A stretch of 64,000 nucleotides of DNA. Source: Stereocaulon alpinum. Its lineage: Eukaryota > Ascomycota > Lecanoromycetes > Lecanorales > Stereocaulaceae. The notes beneath the pieces are model-generated. The model was given only the letters and a program-made list of their open reading frames with translations, made no database searches and was not told where the DNA came from. Position 1 is the first letter of the stretch. Each line of letters starts with the position of its first letter. Made by a program: the position numbers and the translations under genes. Shown in pieces: positions 1 to 12,060 of the stretch. The stretch lies in the NCBI GenBank assembly GCA_018257865.1, contig JAEUBA010000037.1, positions 1-64,000 of the forward strand, read 5' to 3'.

Positions 1-930
1 AAAAAAGCACAGCACAACACAAACCCTACACAACCCCCGCAGCAAAACCCCCAGCCCATAAACGCGCGACCCACCCCACTCTCAAAACAGCGCATGAAAT
101 CCCTACATAAAAAAAAAAACAAAGCAAGCAAGCAAACGATTCAAATCCCCTTCTTCCTCTTCCTCTTCCTCTTCCTACTTACCCACCAACGAACCCCTCA
201 CAACCCCTTACAACCCCTCACGACCGCAATATCCAACCAAGACCCCCATCTCAAGCACCATCCACCAAAAAAAACCAGTAAAAAACGTCCCCTCACCCTC
301 ACCCTAACCTCAACCTCACCCACACCCTCAAAAAGCCGAGCCAAGCCAAGCCAAGAAATCCTACTCAAGAACAAGAACAAGAACAAGAACAATCTCGCAT
401 TCGAAGAAAAAAACACGATACGGACACAGACACGGACACAGACACAGACACTACACTATACTCCTAAGGTATGCGCAGCGAGTATAGAACATGGGAGACC
501 GAAGTAGAGTATCTAGAGTAGAGTAGCAGCGCGAGATACCGTATATAATTATAGAGACGAAAACTAGAAGAAAAAAACAAACCGAAAAAAAAAACCTTGA
601 TTCGCGAGTGAGAGAAACGAGGTGGGAGATTCGCGTGTGGAGTAACTATGGGAGCAGAGCAGGAAAGGAGGATCTTACTCCTGATAAGCGGATGTGGGTC
701 ACAGGGGTTTGTCCATGTTCCAGGCAGACATGGGAGACGAAGTGCGGATTGTTCGGGACTGATGAGATGGGGATTTCTAGCTGGAAGCATGAGACATGGA
801 TTTTTTCTTCTCCAAGTAGCGTGGAGCGACAACGCAATATCGCTCAGAGGGCCCACCTTATGCACCACAACGCCAGTATGCAGCTTTTCCAACGTCAAGA
901 TCAAACACCCTCATCATCAAGGATTTGTCT
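1..930. other. Gene-free left edge, low-complexity
   Basis: No gene is supported here. The first 600 bases are strongly C/A-biased on the + strand and contain short tandem tracts: a CTTCCT-type tract at about 151-177, an AAGAAC hexamer tract at 366-392 and an ACACAG/ACACGG tract at 421-452. Reading frames in this part are artefacts of the skew. The stretch is downstream of sds23, and the composition would also fit the 5' region of a gene beyond the left edge, which is inference. Confidence 0.5.
366..452. repeat. Hexamer microsatellites
   Basis: Two adjacent short tandem tracts: about four units of AAGAAC at 366-392, and about five units of an ACACAG/ACACGG hexamer at 421-452. They are imperfect at the edges. 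No function is inferred. Confidence 0.7.
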
Positions 931-2727
931 CTAACGCTTCAACCCCGGATCCATAAACCCACTCCTCGCACTCTCCTCACTTCCCCTCCATCCACCAATA
1001 CCAGTCGTGCTCCTACTACTCGCACTACTTCCCCTCCTCTTCCGTCTGGCTTCCTCAGGATCCGTGGGATGCAGCCCGCTAGCTCGTGCGAAAAGATTCA
1101 ATATGTCCGTCAGACTGACTACACCGGACAATCTGCCAGACATATGTTGGCCCGGTAGGGCGGAAGCGGAGACGGAGGGCGTGGAGGAGAGGGCGTGGAA
1201 GGGTGGGCTGGCTTGTGGGAAGGATGTTGAGAGATGGGGCGGGTGTGGGACTGGTGGGTGAGAGATGGAAATGGGGGCTGCGTACGGAGCCGGGCCGGGG
1301 CCAGGGGTTGTGGGTGCTGAAGAGATGGGAGTAGAGCCGGGCGAGGCAGAGGGGGTTTCGACGACCCACATTCTGGGGTCGTGTTAGTGTATGTCTTCAT
1401 TATTCTGAGAAGGAGGAGGAGAGGTACCTGTGAGCATTGGTAGCGACCAATTTGGCTACCGTATGGGCGAGTGTGGAGTGAGGGTGTATGTGGAAGACCG
1501 GATAGGAATCTTTACCGTCATTCATGCCGCGCGTCGAAAGAATGACGGAAACGAAGTGTATGCAAGTGTTTTCGAGTAAAGGCGCTGAGCTTGACTTTGT
1601 GAGGAGCTGCGACTGTCAGCACGATCTCGAAGAAGAGTAGCGATTAGCTGGGCAAGTACCTTGACATCTACATTTGATATGTTGCCCACGACATTGTACT
1701 GGTTGTCCACAACTGCCAAGGACGTGACACCTTCATTGTTCATGATCATCAAAGCTTCCTTGAGAGGCTTGTCACCACTGTGAAATCACAATTGATCAGC
1801 CAAAGTCCTTTCGTTTTCATAGCGAGAAGCTGACATACTTGACCGAGATCAATTGCTGAGACCCAATGCTCAGCTCGTTGACCTGTCTCGGATAAAGCTG
1901 ATCAATGATCGGGAAGCTCCTCCCATTCTCCCACAAGAACTTTACCAGCCTCAACTGACTCAATATGCCCACAGCATGATTCGTGCCTTCCTTCAGAATG
2001 ATGATCCGATGGACACCACCCCCAAAGGTCTCCACAGCAGCTGTCAGATCCGCAGTATGCGGTAGTGTAAGGAATGGCTCCTTGTTGCCTAAGCTCTTTG
2101 CATCTCGCAGTGGAATCTTTTGCCCCTGTTGTGCTTTCTTGGCAAGGTTCTGGAACACGACCAGATGCTCTTCGTCTGGGAAAAGTTGGCCGGTTGCGAA
2201 GAGGAGGTATTGGGTTAGGTCTCGGTAGTCGAATGTTGCAACAGCCGACTTTTCTGTTTTGGCTGTTCGGATGAGGAGGACGGCGGCACCGGACTCTGTC
2301 AAGAGCTTGAATTATAGTTAACATCCGGTGTAGTAATATAGGAAGCAGATGTCCGTACATTCGTAGCGTCTTCAATCCCAGTATCCAATTCCACAAACCT
2401 CAATTCCTCCTCATCCACCAAGTCGCCCACAGCAATATGCTGCCAATCCTTGCCCGCAAATCTCGGATCCGGGCTCCCAAGTGTGGGCGGATTGTTTATT
2501 AGATCCTGGATTTGGCTCTGCGTCATAGAAGGCTGACGATTAGAGCGCGGCGAGGGAGGCATGCCGCGGAGAGCATCGGTGAAGCTTTGGCGGTGGGCGT
2601 GGCCGGGGGGAGGGGAGGTATGTCCGCCTAGACGCATGGTTTGGGAATGGGTGCGCTGGGGTGTGGGGCGGGCTTCAAGGGAGGAGCGACTGGAGGAGGA
2701 GGTAGGCCGAGAGGGGTCGGAGTCCAT
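931..2727 (-). CDS. sds23: Sds23-type CBS-domain protein
   Basis: Five exons read on the minus strand: 2727-2359, 2305-1839, 1777-1660, 1606-1428 and 1372-931. They join in frame to 524 residues, ending in TAG. The N-terminus is Ser/Pro-rich and disordered, followed by a region beginning near VGDLV and four CBS-type repeats. Visible CBS pieces are SGAAVLLIR, NEGVTSLAVVDNQ, STLAHTVAKLVAT and SGRLSGVVSLTDILNL. The C-terminus is again Ser/Arg-rich. Sds23 (Moc1) of fission yeast is a regulator of PP2A-type phosphatases and of the cell-cycle and nutrient-stress response, related to AMPK gamma subunits; that role is taken from the family. All introns are 53-61 nt with GT and AG ends. The acceptor before the second exon ends in AAG, the weakest junction in the model. 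Family assignment is firm; gene-level function is by homology. Confidence 0.9.
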
Positions 2728-3397
2728 GGTGACGCGTTGTGATGTGATGTGATGGGGGGGTGTCTTTGTTTGGGGAAGCGGCGATGAAGGGTTCGTTCGC
2801 TTGTAATTCAACGGAGATGCATGTACCCTCTAGTTCTACCCGGTGGTTGAAGTGGTGAGCTCCAATTGAAGACGAGATACATAGTTGTTGTGTGAATCCT
2901 GCGATAAGGGAATACAGTAAGTTATGCAGCTGCGCGATAATCGATAATGTTCCCCACAATCATGTCATTTCATGTCTTCTCGCGTACCATCGACTATTCT
3001 ATCCGCCGTTTCGCCGCTACCCGATCACTTTAGCGTGCCATACAGCCCTAAGCCAAGCACCTCAGGCCTATCAAGGAGCGTGGAATGTTGTGGCTGCATA
3101 TCACGAAAGAAAGGACAGATGAGGCGTTGGGAGAATGCAGGTCCGAGACTCGATCATCGGAATTGGAAAGTACATCGTGTGGTCTGGGAAGTCTCGAGTC
3201 AAGCAGTACTAATTAATAGATATTACTCTACTTTAGCTGCTAGTATAGCAGACTTGTTGAATCACACGCATGGTAGGTATCTTCTAGCAAATCCAGACAA
3301 AAGCTCTCGATCCCCAAGAATAGAAGCAAAGTAACTCCATCCTAAATGCACGCTGTCGTCATACAGACATCCAGTATCTTGCACGACCAAACACACC
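2728..3397. other. Intergenic, sds23 to Ras gene
   Basis: Upstream of sds23 and downstream of the Ras-family gene, both minus strand. No coding signal, RNA gene or repeat stands out. Confidence 0.5.
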
Positions 3398-4419
3398 TCA
3401 CCAACATTTGAACCTCGCCCAGAACCCTCCTCGTTTCGTCCTTTTGGCCCCAGGTCGTTCAGGAAAGTCTGTTGTATCTCCTCCTTCTTTGTCACCCAAT
3501 GGCGTCAATGGTTGAGTTCTTGAGGCCGAATGCCCGTGGCTAAAAAGCGCATTTGGTTTCTGTGCGGTTCCCATTGCGGTGCCGTTGGCATGAGCGCGAC
3601 GCGCAGCGACAACGCGACGGACAATGACTAGATGAGACACAATGAGTAAATGTATATAAGGATTGAGAAGCGTTGCTCCTCAAGCGAACTTATTCCAAGT
3701 TCCCTCTGTTGGGAAATGGCAGAGGTGCAGACTCACGAGCAAAAGTCTCCTCAATATTGACCATCTCCCTTGCACTAGTCTCCATAAACCCACACCCCCT
3801 ACTCCTCGCATACTCCAGTCCCTGCCGACTACTTACGACTCTCCCCTCCTTTAAATCGCACTTGTTCCCCGCCACAATCTTGACGGGCTGCACAGCGCCC
3901 GCATCTTGCCGCGTATCACATTCTATATCTATCATCTGCATAAAGTAGTCGAGTGTAGACAGGGAGGAGGCCGTCGTGATATCGTAAACAAGGAGGAAGG
4001 CGTCGGATTTTAGGTTCGAGGCGGCCCAGAGGCCGCGGTACTCTTCTTGTCCGGCTGTGTCGGTTAGGGAGAGGAAGTAGGATTGGCCGTCTATTGTGCG
4101 AGTTGTTGAGTAGGAGTCCTCTAGAAGAGGGGACATTAGAGTGTTGCTGGTGGTGCACAAGAGGGAGTAGGAGTACCTATGGTGGGGTCATATCTGTGTA
4201 GAGGATGTGATGAGCTTGTTGCTGTTCTCAATTGGAAAGGGACAATGGCTTACTCGTGTGTCCATTGACTTCGTACAAGTCGTAACGTTATGGAAGATTT
4301 GCCTGTTCAGTGGCCATTGTGTCAATGCCATTCTTGTGAATCTATCTTTCTAGAGGGAGAAGCATACCGCAACCGCCATCTCCGCACACTGTTATCGATA
4401 TCCGGTTATCGTCATCCAT
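3398..4419 (-). CDS. Ras-family small GTPase
   Basis: Five exons on the minus strand: 4419-4368, 4302-4254, 4193-4177, 4120-3737 and 3627-3398, joining to 243 residues. All guanine-nucleotide motifs are present: G1 GDGGCGKSS (residues 13-21), switch I YDPTIEDSY, G3 DTAGQEEY (60-67), G4 NKCDL and G5 ETSA. Switch I is encoded across a 17-nt micro-exon, so an automatic gene caller could easily miss it. The effector region matches Ras rather than Rab or Rho. The protein ends in RFKCW, so there is no CAAX box; the only C-terminal cysteine is next to last. A long polar tail of about 60 residues precedes it. Ras proteins are membrane-bound switches for growth, cAMP or MAPK signalling, and which subgroup this is (Ras2-like, Rsr1-like or other) I cannot fix by eye. 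The ATG at 4419 sits 12 codons before G1, normal for the family. Confidence 0.9.
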
Positions 4420-5754
4420 TGGGGGCTACAGTCGCGTGTTGGAAGAGTGGGGAACGGGTCCGTGGCTCTGGGAAGCGACACTTTTGCCGACTTGTGGCTA
4501 GATATCTGCAAGGCTCTTCCTTGTTCCTCTGGAGTCAATTGAACGATACAAAATCTCTCAACTAACTGGCAGGGGAGACAGCTCCGATTTGGGAAGTGAC
4601 GTCTTGTCAAATGTGCTGTTAGGGAGGGTAAAAGTGAAGTGTCGTATATCGCAATTTCAATGTGCAAAAAAATGCTCAACCATGCAGAAGACCCCCAGAA
4701 CACACAGCCGGAGTTGATAAGAACAGATTAACTTAAGGATCGGACCTTCCCCCCATTATTGCTCCCCCCTGGGATCTCTACTGGTCCCTGAACGCCATGT
4801 GCTCGCACGCCGTGAACGTGGCCCTCAACCTAGGTCATATTGGGACCCGTCAATTCGGGAGCTTGACCCAAAATATTACCAATAATGACGATCGCGCAGG
4901 GTACACCCGTGGAGAAGCCCTGGCAATCAGAATGTTTTGTCCTGGGTTATGCAGAAGTCTGGTTGGGTGCCGTTTCTGATGAAGTCTATCCTTTAGTGGG
5001 TCCCGCTAGGCGGTTCCAGGCAGTTTTGGCGTTCAACAGTGCACGGATGGGGTAAATGATTGTCATAATTTAGGAGAAACCCGACAATCCGGGAGGTATG
5101 CCCGCAGTAGCGGAATGATAGCTGCACGTCGAAACACATTGAAGACGTATATGGCATGTTAAGGCGTCAAACGGGGGGGTTCCTGGCGATGATCTGGGGA
5201 CGATCTACTGTATGGATGATCTTTGCTTAAGATCATTATGCGCATACGAGTCTATTTGGGCTGTATCTGGAGAATGTATACGCCATGTCTTTCTCGACAT
5301 CCGGGAATGCACAGGTTGGATCGGAAAACGGCAGGTGTGGTATCTGCAACCTCTACGGAGCATTGGCCAGAAACATGATCTCAGGGTTAGGGCTTTTGGT
5401 TTGCTATTACGCAACAAACGTGAGTAGATTTGGCAACAATATCCACGGAGCACGAAGGCTCAAACTACCCTATACAAACACCAATTGAGCTAAGCGCCTT
5501 GCGGGTCTTGCCTCAGGTGGTCGGCATGAAGTTGAACTGCTCAAGAGCATGCTACCACCCAGCGAACATGTCTCTGACCAAAATCCGAAATAAGCATGCA
5601 TCCCAACACTCCAGGAAATCCAAAAGTGATAGCTTCATTAGTGGTATCAATGCTCGCCGGTCCAGAGAAAAGTTTGGATAGCCCCAGGGACATCCCGCAC
5701 ATGATGCATCCTCCTCCTAGCTCCAAATCATATGTGACGACCTAGTACACTGTC
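4420..5754. other. Intergenic, Ras gene to wc-1
   Basis: About 1.3 kb upstream of the Ras gene and downstream of wc-1. Only short frames without recognisable protein features are present. No repeat or RNA gene was seen. Confidence 0.5.
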
Positions 5755-8700
5755 TCATGGCTCAATACCTTCCTCAATCTTGGCTGGAATGCCACCTCCG
5801 TATCCTTGCGACGCGATGGCTTCCATTCGGGCCATCTTCGCATTGTGCGAGTCAGCATTCATGCTTTGAGGCGACCTCTGTTGCTGCATTGGTACTGACT
5901 TTGGGTCTGCACCTTGATCAGCTCCTGTAGTTGAGTTGAGTGAGTTGGACCGCGCTGGTGAGGCAGATTCTTTGTCGCTCTTCTGGGAGGAGGTTCGCGG
6001 AGTGACTCGGCCATTCTGAGAGCGGACTATGTCAGTGATTGAGAACATGGACGTAGAGACAGTGTCAGGGTTCACCTCTTTGGCCCATCTAAGTCCACAA
6101 CTATTGCACAGATCGCGATTACCGCTTGGCCCTCGTCTCCATTCAGGCGTGACCCGAGTGTGACAATTAGCGCAATCCTTCTGCATCTGTCCTGCTCCGT
6201 TACGCCTCTTCCTCTTCTTCTTGCTGGCGAGTAGACCCTGCAGCTCTTCTGCGAGCAATCTATTCCGTTTCTCCATTTGGCGCAACTCAAATTGCCAGCT
6301 CGTACTCCGTGTAGTCTTGAGCTCATCAAATACGTTCTCTTCAGAAGCAAGAGCTTCATGTTGATTGCCAATGACAAGACCGCTGCCGCCAGCCTGTGTC
6401 GTGACTCTGTCACCGTTCATGCCAGGAGTTGACTGGGGCGTTTGAGCGCCACCGGATACAGCAGCAGATGATACCGGACTTACGGCCTTATGTTCAGCCT
6501 TTGGCGATACGTTAGCTGGTTGCCTGTTAACGGTCCGAGGCAATTTCAAGAGTCGTGTTTGTGCGACCAGGAACGTAGGTTTCTGCCCTTCGCATGCATC
6601 CCCGGGGTAGATCGTAGTCCGAGCTTGCAAAGTCTGTCCGCGCTTGTTCTGGACATCATGTTTGAAGGTTGCTCGGACACCAGTGCGTGCAAGCTCGAGT
6701 GATCTACCAAATTCAAGCTTCGAGTCTGCTCGCATTAACGCCTGAGCGCTCGTACCAACCAGGTCCTCGGGTTGACGATCCAGAAGGCTGCGAACATTCG
6801 AAGAGACGAATAGAAACATTCCAGATGTAGACATTTTGGTCCACAGCTCGCTTTCACCGAAGCCGCCAACTGCTACAATGTCGTTCCTCGCTAAGGCATA
6901 GACGGGTCTTTCTCTTCCAACCATGATGATACATTTTCGGCCTTTGCCTTGCTCAAGATGCAATGATCCATGGCTCTCAAACCAGGTGTATCCACTGTGT
7001 TTCCGTCGTATCCTGAAGACGACGTTCACTGCAGCTCCAGTGGAAGTGTCCTTGAGCTCTCTCGTCACAGGTACGATGTCACTGGGATGACAGACAGAGG
7101 AGAGTGCTGTGCCGACGAGCTCGCTGGGATCGTACTCAAGGACTTTGCGACTAGATGGGGATAAGTAGAGGAAAAGTCCCTTTAGTGAGAGGACATGAAC
7201 GACATCGTCAGTGTTCTCAAGCAGAACCTTATCCCATATACGTTTGGAAAGTTCCGATTCGCCTGAGCCAATCGTACTAAGGACTGTGGACACATCGTCA
7301 CGAGCGACAGTTTGACCGAGTTCCGAGTCCCTATGACTGTGGTGCTCGGGTATTACATAGCGTGGCAACAAGCCACGCTGGTAATTAATGCTGTACGACC
7401 CATCTGTAGTAAGGTTAGTGCCAATTTTTTTTTTTGCAATAGCGGAGGGAGGAATCACCTGGGTTTTTGTTGGTAATCGATGTTGGCTGCTCTACGAGAT
7501 CGACCTGAAATCCGACATAGTATTTAATCTCGTCCGTGTCCCATGTTATTGGTATCATCGTGAGCAAGTTCATGAACGGTTGTCCCCCTTTTCGGTAGTT
7601 GATGAGACTTATCTGTGTCTCTTGACGTTGGTTGATCATGTTTTTGATCCGCAGTACAGACTGATCGTCGACATACTTTCGCTTTATACCGGCCTGGATT
7701 TTGCCATCTGGCGCTTGAAGAAAGCGACAGTTCCTGCCTAAAATCTCATGCTTCGTATATGCAGTCAGACGTTCGAAGACATCTGAACAATACACTATGG
7801 GTATGTCGTGCTGGGTGACGTCGCAAACCACAAAAGCGCATGACATGTCGACCGCTCCAATGTTGATTTGTGGCTTTGGCCTTGCTGCAACTCGCATGAG
7901 GACTCCAAGCATATCGAACCCGCTCGATGAATAAGCGTTACGATACTGTGGTATGACTTGTTGAGCGGTGCTGTTTTGCCCTTGAATCGGTTGTCCCTCC
8001 GCATTGGTGGAGATGTCAAGATTGGGGGTGGGTTTCGGCCTTAAAGGTGGCTCAAAATCCGGTAAGCCATGAGGCAGTTGACCAGCAGAGCTTGTGTTTG
8101 GCATCGACATGGGTGGTTGAGTGAGATTGACTTGGAGATTTGATATTTGATCTGACATGTGCATGTTCGGCATCTTTTCCATTAGATCTTGTGCACCGAG
8201 GCTACCACCGCCTGGATCATGCATTTGCCCGGGTATCGAATTTGACATGTTGTGTTGCAGAGGTGAGCTCGTCAGACCCGTCGTGAAATTATTGTGTCCG
8301 AAGGTATTCCTAGGAGTCATAGCGCCATTGTCGCCATTGTCCAAACTCTGCGAGGAGTAGTCCATTCCCATCATTAGACTATTTTGCATGTAGTTACCAG
8401 GCATGTCGAACGCAAGGGAATCGGAAGAGTTAAGGGTTTGACCATAGGGCGAGGATGACGAGATTGGAGTATAGTTTTGGCCCATACTGGAGAAGTTTGT
8501 ATTTAGTGCCAAGTTCTCGTTGGAGAGCTGACGCCGCGCTCTTTGACTGTCGAGTCTCCGTTGAGCGATATTCCCGGGACGCTGTATGGCGTTGTTGGGC
8601 GGTACCGGGGACGGGTCGAACTGGAATTCCTCGAGGTCCCTATTGCTTTGCGAGCCAAACTCCAGCATTGATGATCTTCTAGAATCCTGATCTTGCATCG

Positions 8701-8962
8701 CCCTTGTGGCACCGTTGTAGGAGTGCGAATGATGGAAGCTTCTCCTTCGATTGAGTTCTTGTTGCATCTCTTTACTATTTTGAAGGATGATATCGTCCAA
8801 AGCCTGACCTCCATCCATCATGCCGGAAGAGTCCATGCCATTCGAGTTCAAGATTCCCAACATCGCATCGTGCGTGTGCATATCTGTCAACCTTTGCATT
8901 TCCTCCGAAGAGTATGCCCTTTCATAATAACCATTCATGTTGCCGACATTGGTTTGATCCAT
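5755..8962 (-). CDS. wc-1: White collar-1 blue-light receptor and GATA factor
   Basis: Two exons, 8962-7459 and 7403-5755, with a 55-nt intron that has a CACTAAC branch sequence. They give 1050 residues. The N-terminus is Gln/Asn/Ser/Met-rich. The LOV (PAS-A) domain spans about residues 365-490 and holds the flavin-binding motif GRNCRFLQ, with the photoactive cysteine near residue 412. PAS-B (about 555-680) and PAS-C (about 685-800) follow. A basic KKKRKRR stretch, a likely nuclear signal, precedes a GATA zinc finger of form C-x2-C-x18-C-x2-C at about 910-940. In Neurospora, WC-1 pairs with WC-2 through PAS domains, senses blue light through FAD, and activates light-responsive genes and frq. 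The length is close to Neurospora WC-1 (about 1.17 kb of residues). The in-frame stretch just upstream of the ATG has no other ATG, but a splice-acceptor-like CTTGCAG sits there, so a short upstream exon is possible. All key residues look intact. Confidence 0.96.
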
Positions 8963-11088
8963 TGCGGCCCCTCCCTGCAAGAGAGGTAATCAGGTGTGCG
9001 TTATATGGTATCCTCGGACTGTGAGATGCCTGATAATTGCAGCTTGTTAACATCGTATGTCGTCGTTACCGAAAAACGTGTCAGAGAATTGGCCTCAATC
9101 TCACGGGAGGTTTCTGGAGGATTGGTAGAGACAGACGATAAAGCAGGCAGCCGTTGGGCAGGGTCAAGATGCCGAGATGCTTGCCAGGGCAGTAAGCGCG
9201 GTCACATGGAGAACGAAAGGCTTGAGTTATGATTCGTAGGTTATATGCGAGACCGTTGCGTGATGCAGTGAGTGGGTTCGTGGTATGCGACTGATACAGC
9301 GGGCAGGGGGTGTAAATCAATTTAGCCACCAATTGTTGCGGGGAAAGCCCAGGGCAGAGCCTCCATTATGCGTCTTCAGGATACAGACGGGAGAAAGATG
9401 AAGGGTTAAGGATTGGATTGGATTGGATTGAAGGAAGGTGAATATTATGCCAACGAGTGAGGATTGAGGAAGTTGAGGGATGCCCTTTCCGCGTAGGGCG
9501 GGCGCATTACCAGGTTGAACTTAAGCGGCCGTGTATTCGACTGTGAGGTCTTAGTGCCACACTAAGACACTGGCGTTGAAGCCGAAAAAGCTTGGCATCC
9601 CCACAGCATTCCATCAATGATCAGCATCCCCATCTTTCACCCACTGCAATAGTTGTCTGCCAGTCAATCCAGATCTGCCTCCATTAGCCCGTGTGAGATC
9701 CATAACTTCGGGGCTAGTGTGCAATCAGCCGCCTAGAGATGGCTGTCGTACACGATTCGATGCTCGTGATTACTAAATTGGTGCACGAGCCTTCCAGCTG
9801 TCAACCTAAACGCAGTTTGGCTAAGGACGAATGAGGCAACCGGGTTACGGCTGGTATTTCGTCCAAATTCAGCATGGGATTCAAGTCCAGGAATCTCCCA
9901 GCCTTGACCGGCCTGCCCATCTCATAATAAGTCCGCCTGTCAAGCTTATCGGTCCTGCTGATCGAGCTGGACCGGAAATACCCGTACCAGTTGCAGACCT
10001 CAGGTCCATCTAGGGGACCATGAAGCCTGCCAGAATGTATAACCTTTACTCCGCAAAGTTTGATAACATGCCTTGCAGATGTTGGGCCGTTCGCTATACG
10101 TGTATTGATAAGACTTTGTAAGTCGAATTTCATGGGAATATCCGTCCCTTGACTCAAATACCAGACCTTCCCGTTTTACTGTCCACATTAAACGGCCATA
10201 GAATCCTAGAGATCTGTAGCGATCACGATATCCACCAAGATCGCCAGCTTACGAATCGAATTTATTTTACAGCATGAAGGATCTCCGGTTCTTGATCCTA
10301 CAGATCATCTCGTGAGAAGGAGACTCCCATGCATGCGTCCGTGCACATCCACATCACCGTAACGTGCCTGGGTGGTCGAGGAATCAGCTGCAGCCCTTGC
10401 GAACAATCTACGCTACAGGCCGCTGTCCTCGCACCTCGAAGCACGAAGTAGTTCGATCGTCACAGTCGTGACCGAATTGATTTTGTAAGACTCGATAAGA
10501 AAAAGTAATCGCAAGAGTCATTTTCAAATCAGATTAAGTTACAGGTCGATGCTGACGGAGCCCTCCGGAGTCATCGTGGCATGCAGTAAGATGAGGCGTT
10601 TGTTCATGAAACTCTATTTCTGTATGCCGAGTTGTTTGACATGACTCTTAAGGTGATTAACACTCCACTGGTAAAACCAACTGGGACACATACCAGCCAT
10701 TTTCATTCTGTCGAAGGCTCTATACCAGGATTAATCGGATCTCTCTCTTAGAGAAACCTACTGATCTCGCCTCAACCAAGCTCATCTGACGTTCGAATGT
10801 AAGATTGTAGCCGTACCTATCTAATAGACCCGGCTTGAACAGCCGACAGGGTTTGCTACAGTAATCTGCCATATAATTTTGGTGATTTTGGATGCAGTCT
10901 CCCGGTTTGAACACGTCTTGGTCAACGGCTGGACCAACACCTTCAAGTCCTAGTTACGTTATGACAGCCGGCCATGGATCGCTCGTACTAAAAGCTTTGC
11001 CTGAATCAGCCACGTGAAATAGCTGTCCGTCACCGGCCTACTCACGCTATAGGGCTACCCAGATAGAGAGCCTGGCGATGATTTCTAC
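8963..11088. other. Long intergenic upstream of wc-1
   Basis: Upstream flank of wc-1. A GGATT pentamer tract lies at about 9409-9432. Short frames on both strands between 9.8 and 10.9 kb show no recognisable motif. Composition is balanced rather than AT-rich. I see no complete gene. Confidence 0.45.
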
Positions 11089-12060
11089 CTAACCTTCATC
11101 GTAACAAGGCCTCCCACGCACTCTTCGTGCCTGGAACGGGATCTTGGCACTTTTGCCCTCGATAAAAGCATGCAAGGAGAGATAGGTGGCCCAATGCGCC
11201 GTCATGTTGTACACATTGCCATTTGGGACGAAATCGATCTGTAGCGGAACCGTGGTCAATGCGAGTGGAGGGCCTAAGGTAGTTGCAGCGGTGTGAGCAT
11301 ACCATAACGTCTGGTCAAACCTCACAACATGACCGCTTCCTGCCTTTGCTCTCGTTTTTGAGGACGTCTTCCGATGCGTACTAGAAGGTATGGTTCGCCG
11401 CAGGTTTAGGGACTCGTGCCACGGTCCCAAAGATTCCTAGAATGGAGTAGTGAATTGACCACCCGCGATGTGAACTCCGAATCCCTGGGTAAGATTAGCA
11501 TGCCAACGAGTTCCATCTTTCGGCTGTAGCACCGTTAACACCTACGTGGGCTCGGGTAGGGAAAAGAACGTCTTTCAATGTTGGCGTAAGGGCATTCAGA
11601 ACTCCGATTGCACGCTCGAGTAGTCCACGAGTGATTATGACCTTAGCATCCTCCGCATCATCGTCGTGTTTATAGGCTTGTTACCGTAGCACATCGTTAG
11701 CCGAAGGACAATAGAAGCATTCAAAGTTACCGGCTTATCGGAGTAACAGGCATTGGTGACCGTCACGATATATTTGACCATGACCCTCAGTAAAGCAGTA
11801 ACTTCTCCGATCGAACCCTCTGTAAGGCTCACGATGGATATCAGCTCGGGCTTCTGCCGTAAAGGCGAGGGGCTTGGCTTAAGAGATTCAGCGATGTTGA
11901 GCGGTCTGTTGACCATCGCCGTTACTTTGTTGAATGTCCCTTCGACAGGATATTCATTGAGAAGCTGATCAAGGACGCCCTAGCCAGCAAGACCGGAGGC
12001 GCCATCTATAGCGCATGGGCGCCAATGGGTGCTTGGGGAGGGTAATGGATGCTTTGATAG
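11089..12060 (-). pseudogene. Broken coding relic, family not recognised
   Basis: On the minus strand protein-like sequence continues across several frames with stops and shifts between them. Segments include LDQLLNEYPVEGTFNKV, VTNACYSDKPVTLNAS, then in another frame DAEDAKVIITRGLLERA followed by VLNALTPTLKDVLFP, then in another frame TLWYAHTAATTLGPP and NVYNMTAHWATYLSL. The order is collinear and codon use looks coding, while no single frame stays open beyond about 110 codons. I read this as a decayed gene for a protein with N-glycosylation-like Asn-x-Thr sites, possibly secreted or membrane-bound. I do not recognise the family. Some breaks may be unrecognised introns rather than mutations. 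Confidence 0.4.

Noticed and set aside
300..340. CCCTCACCCTAACCTC stretch resembling telomeric repeat
   Set aside because: Not a regular CCCTAA array; part of general C/A skew.
94..507. Lys/Thr/Pro-rich 137-codon frame at the left edge
   Set aside because: Produced by C/A-skewed microsatellite DNA; no protein-like pattern.
11635..11916. Weak resemblance of PLRQKPELISIVSLTEGSIGEV to the C-terminus of bacterial TniB transposition ATPases
   Set aside because: No Walker A or B motif upstream and the neighbouring segments do not fit; the similarity is short and probably chance.
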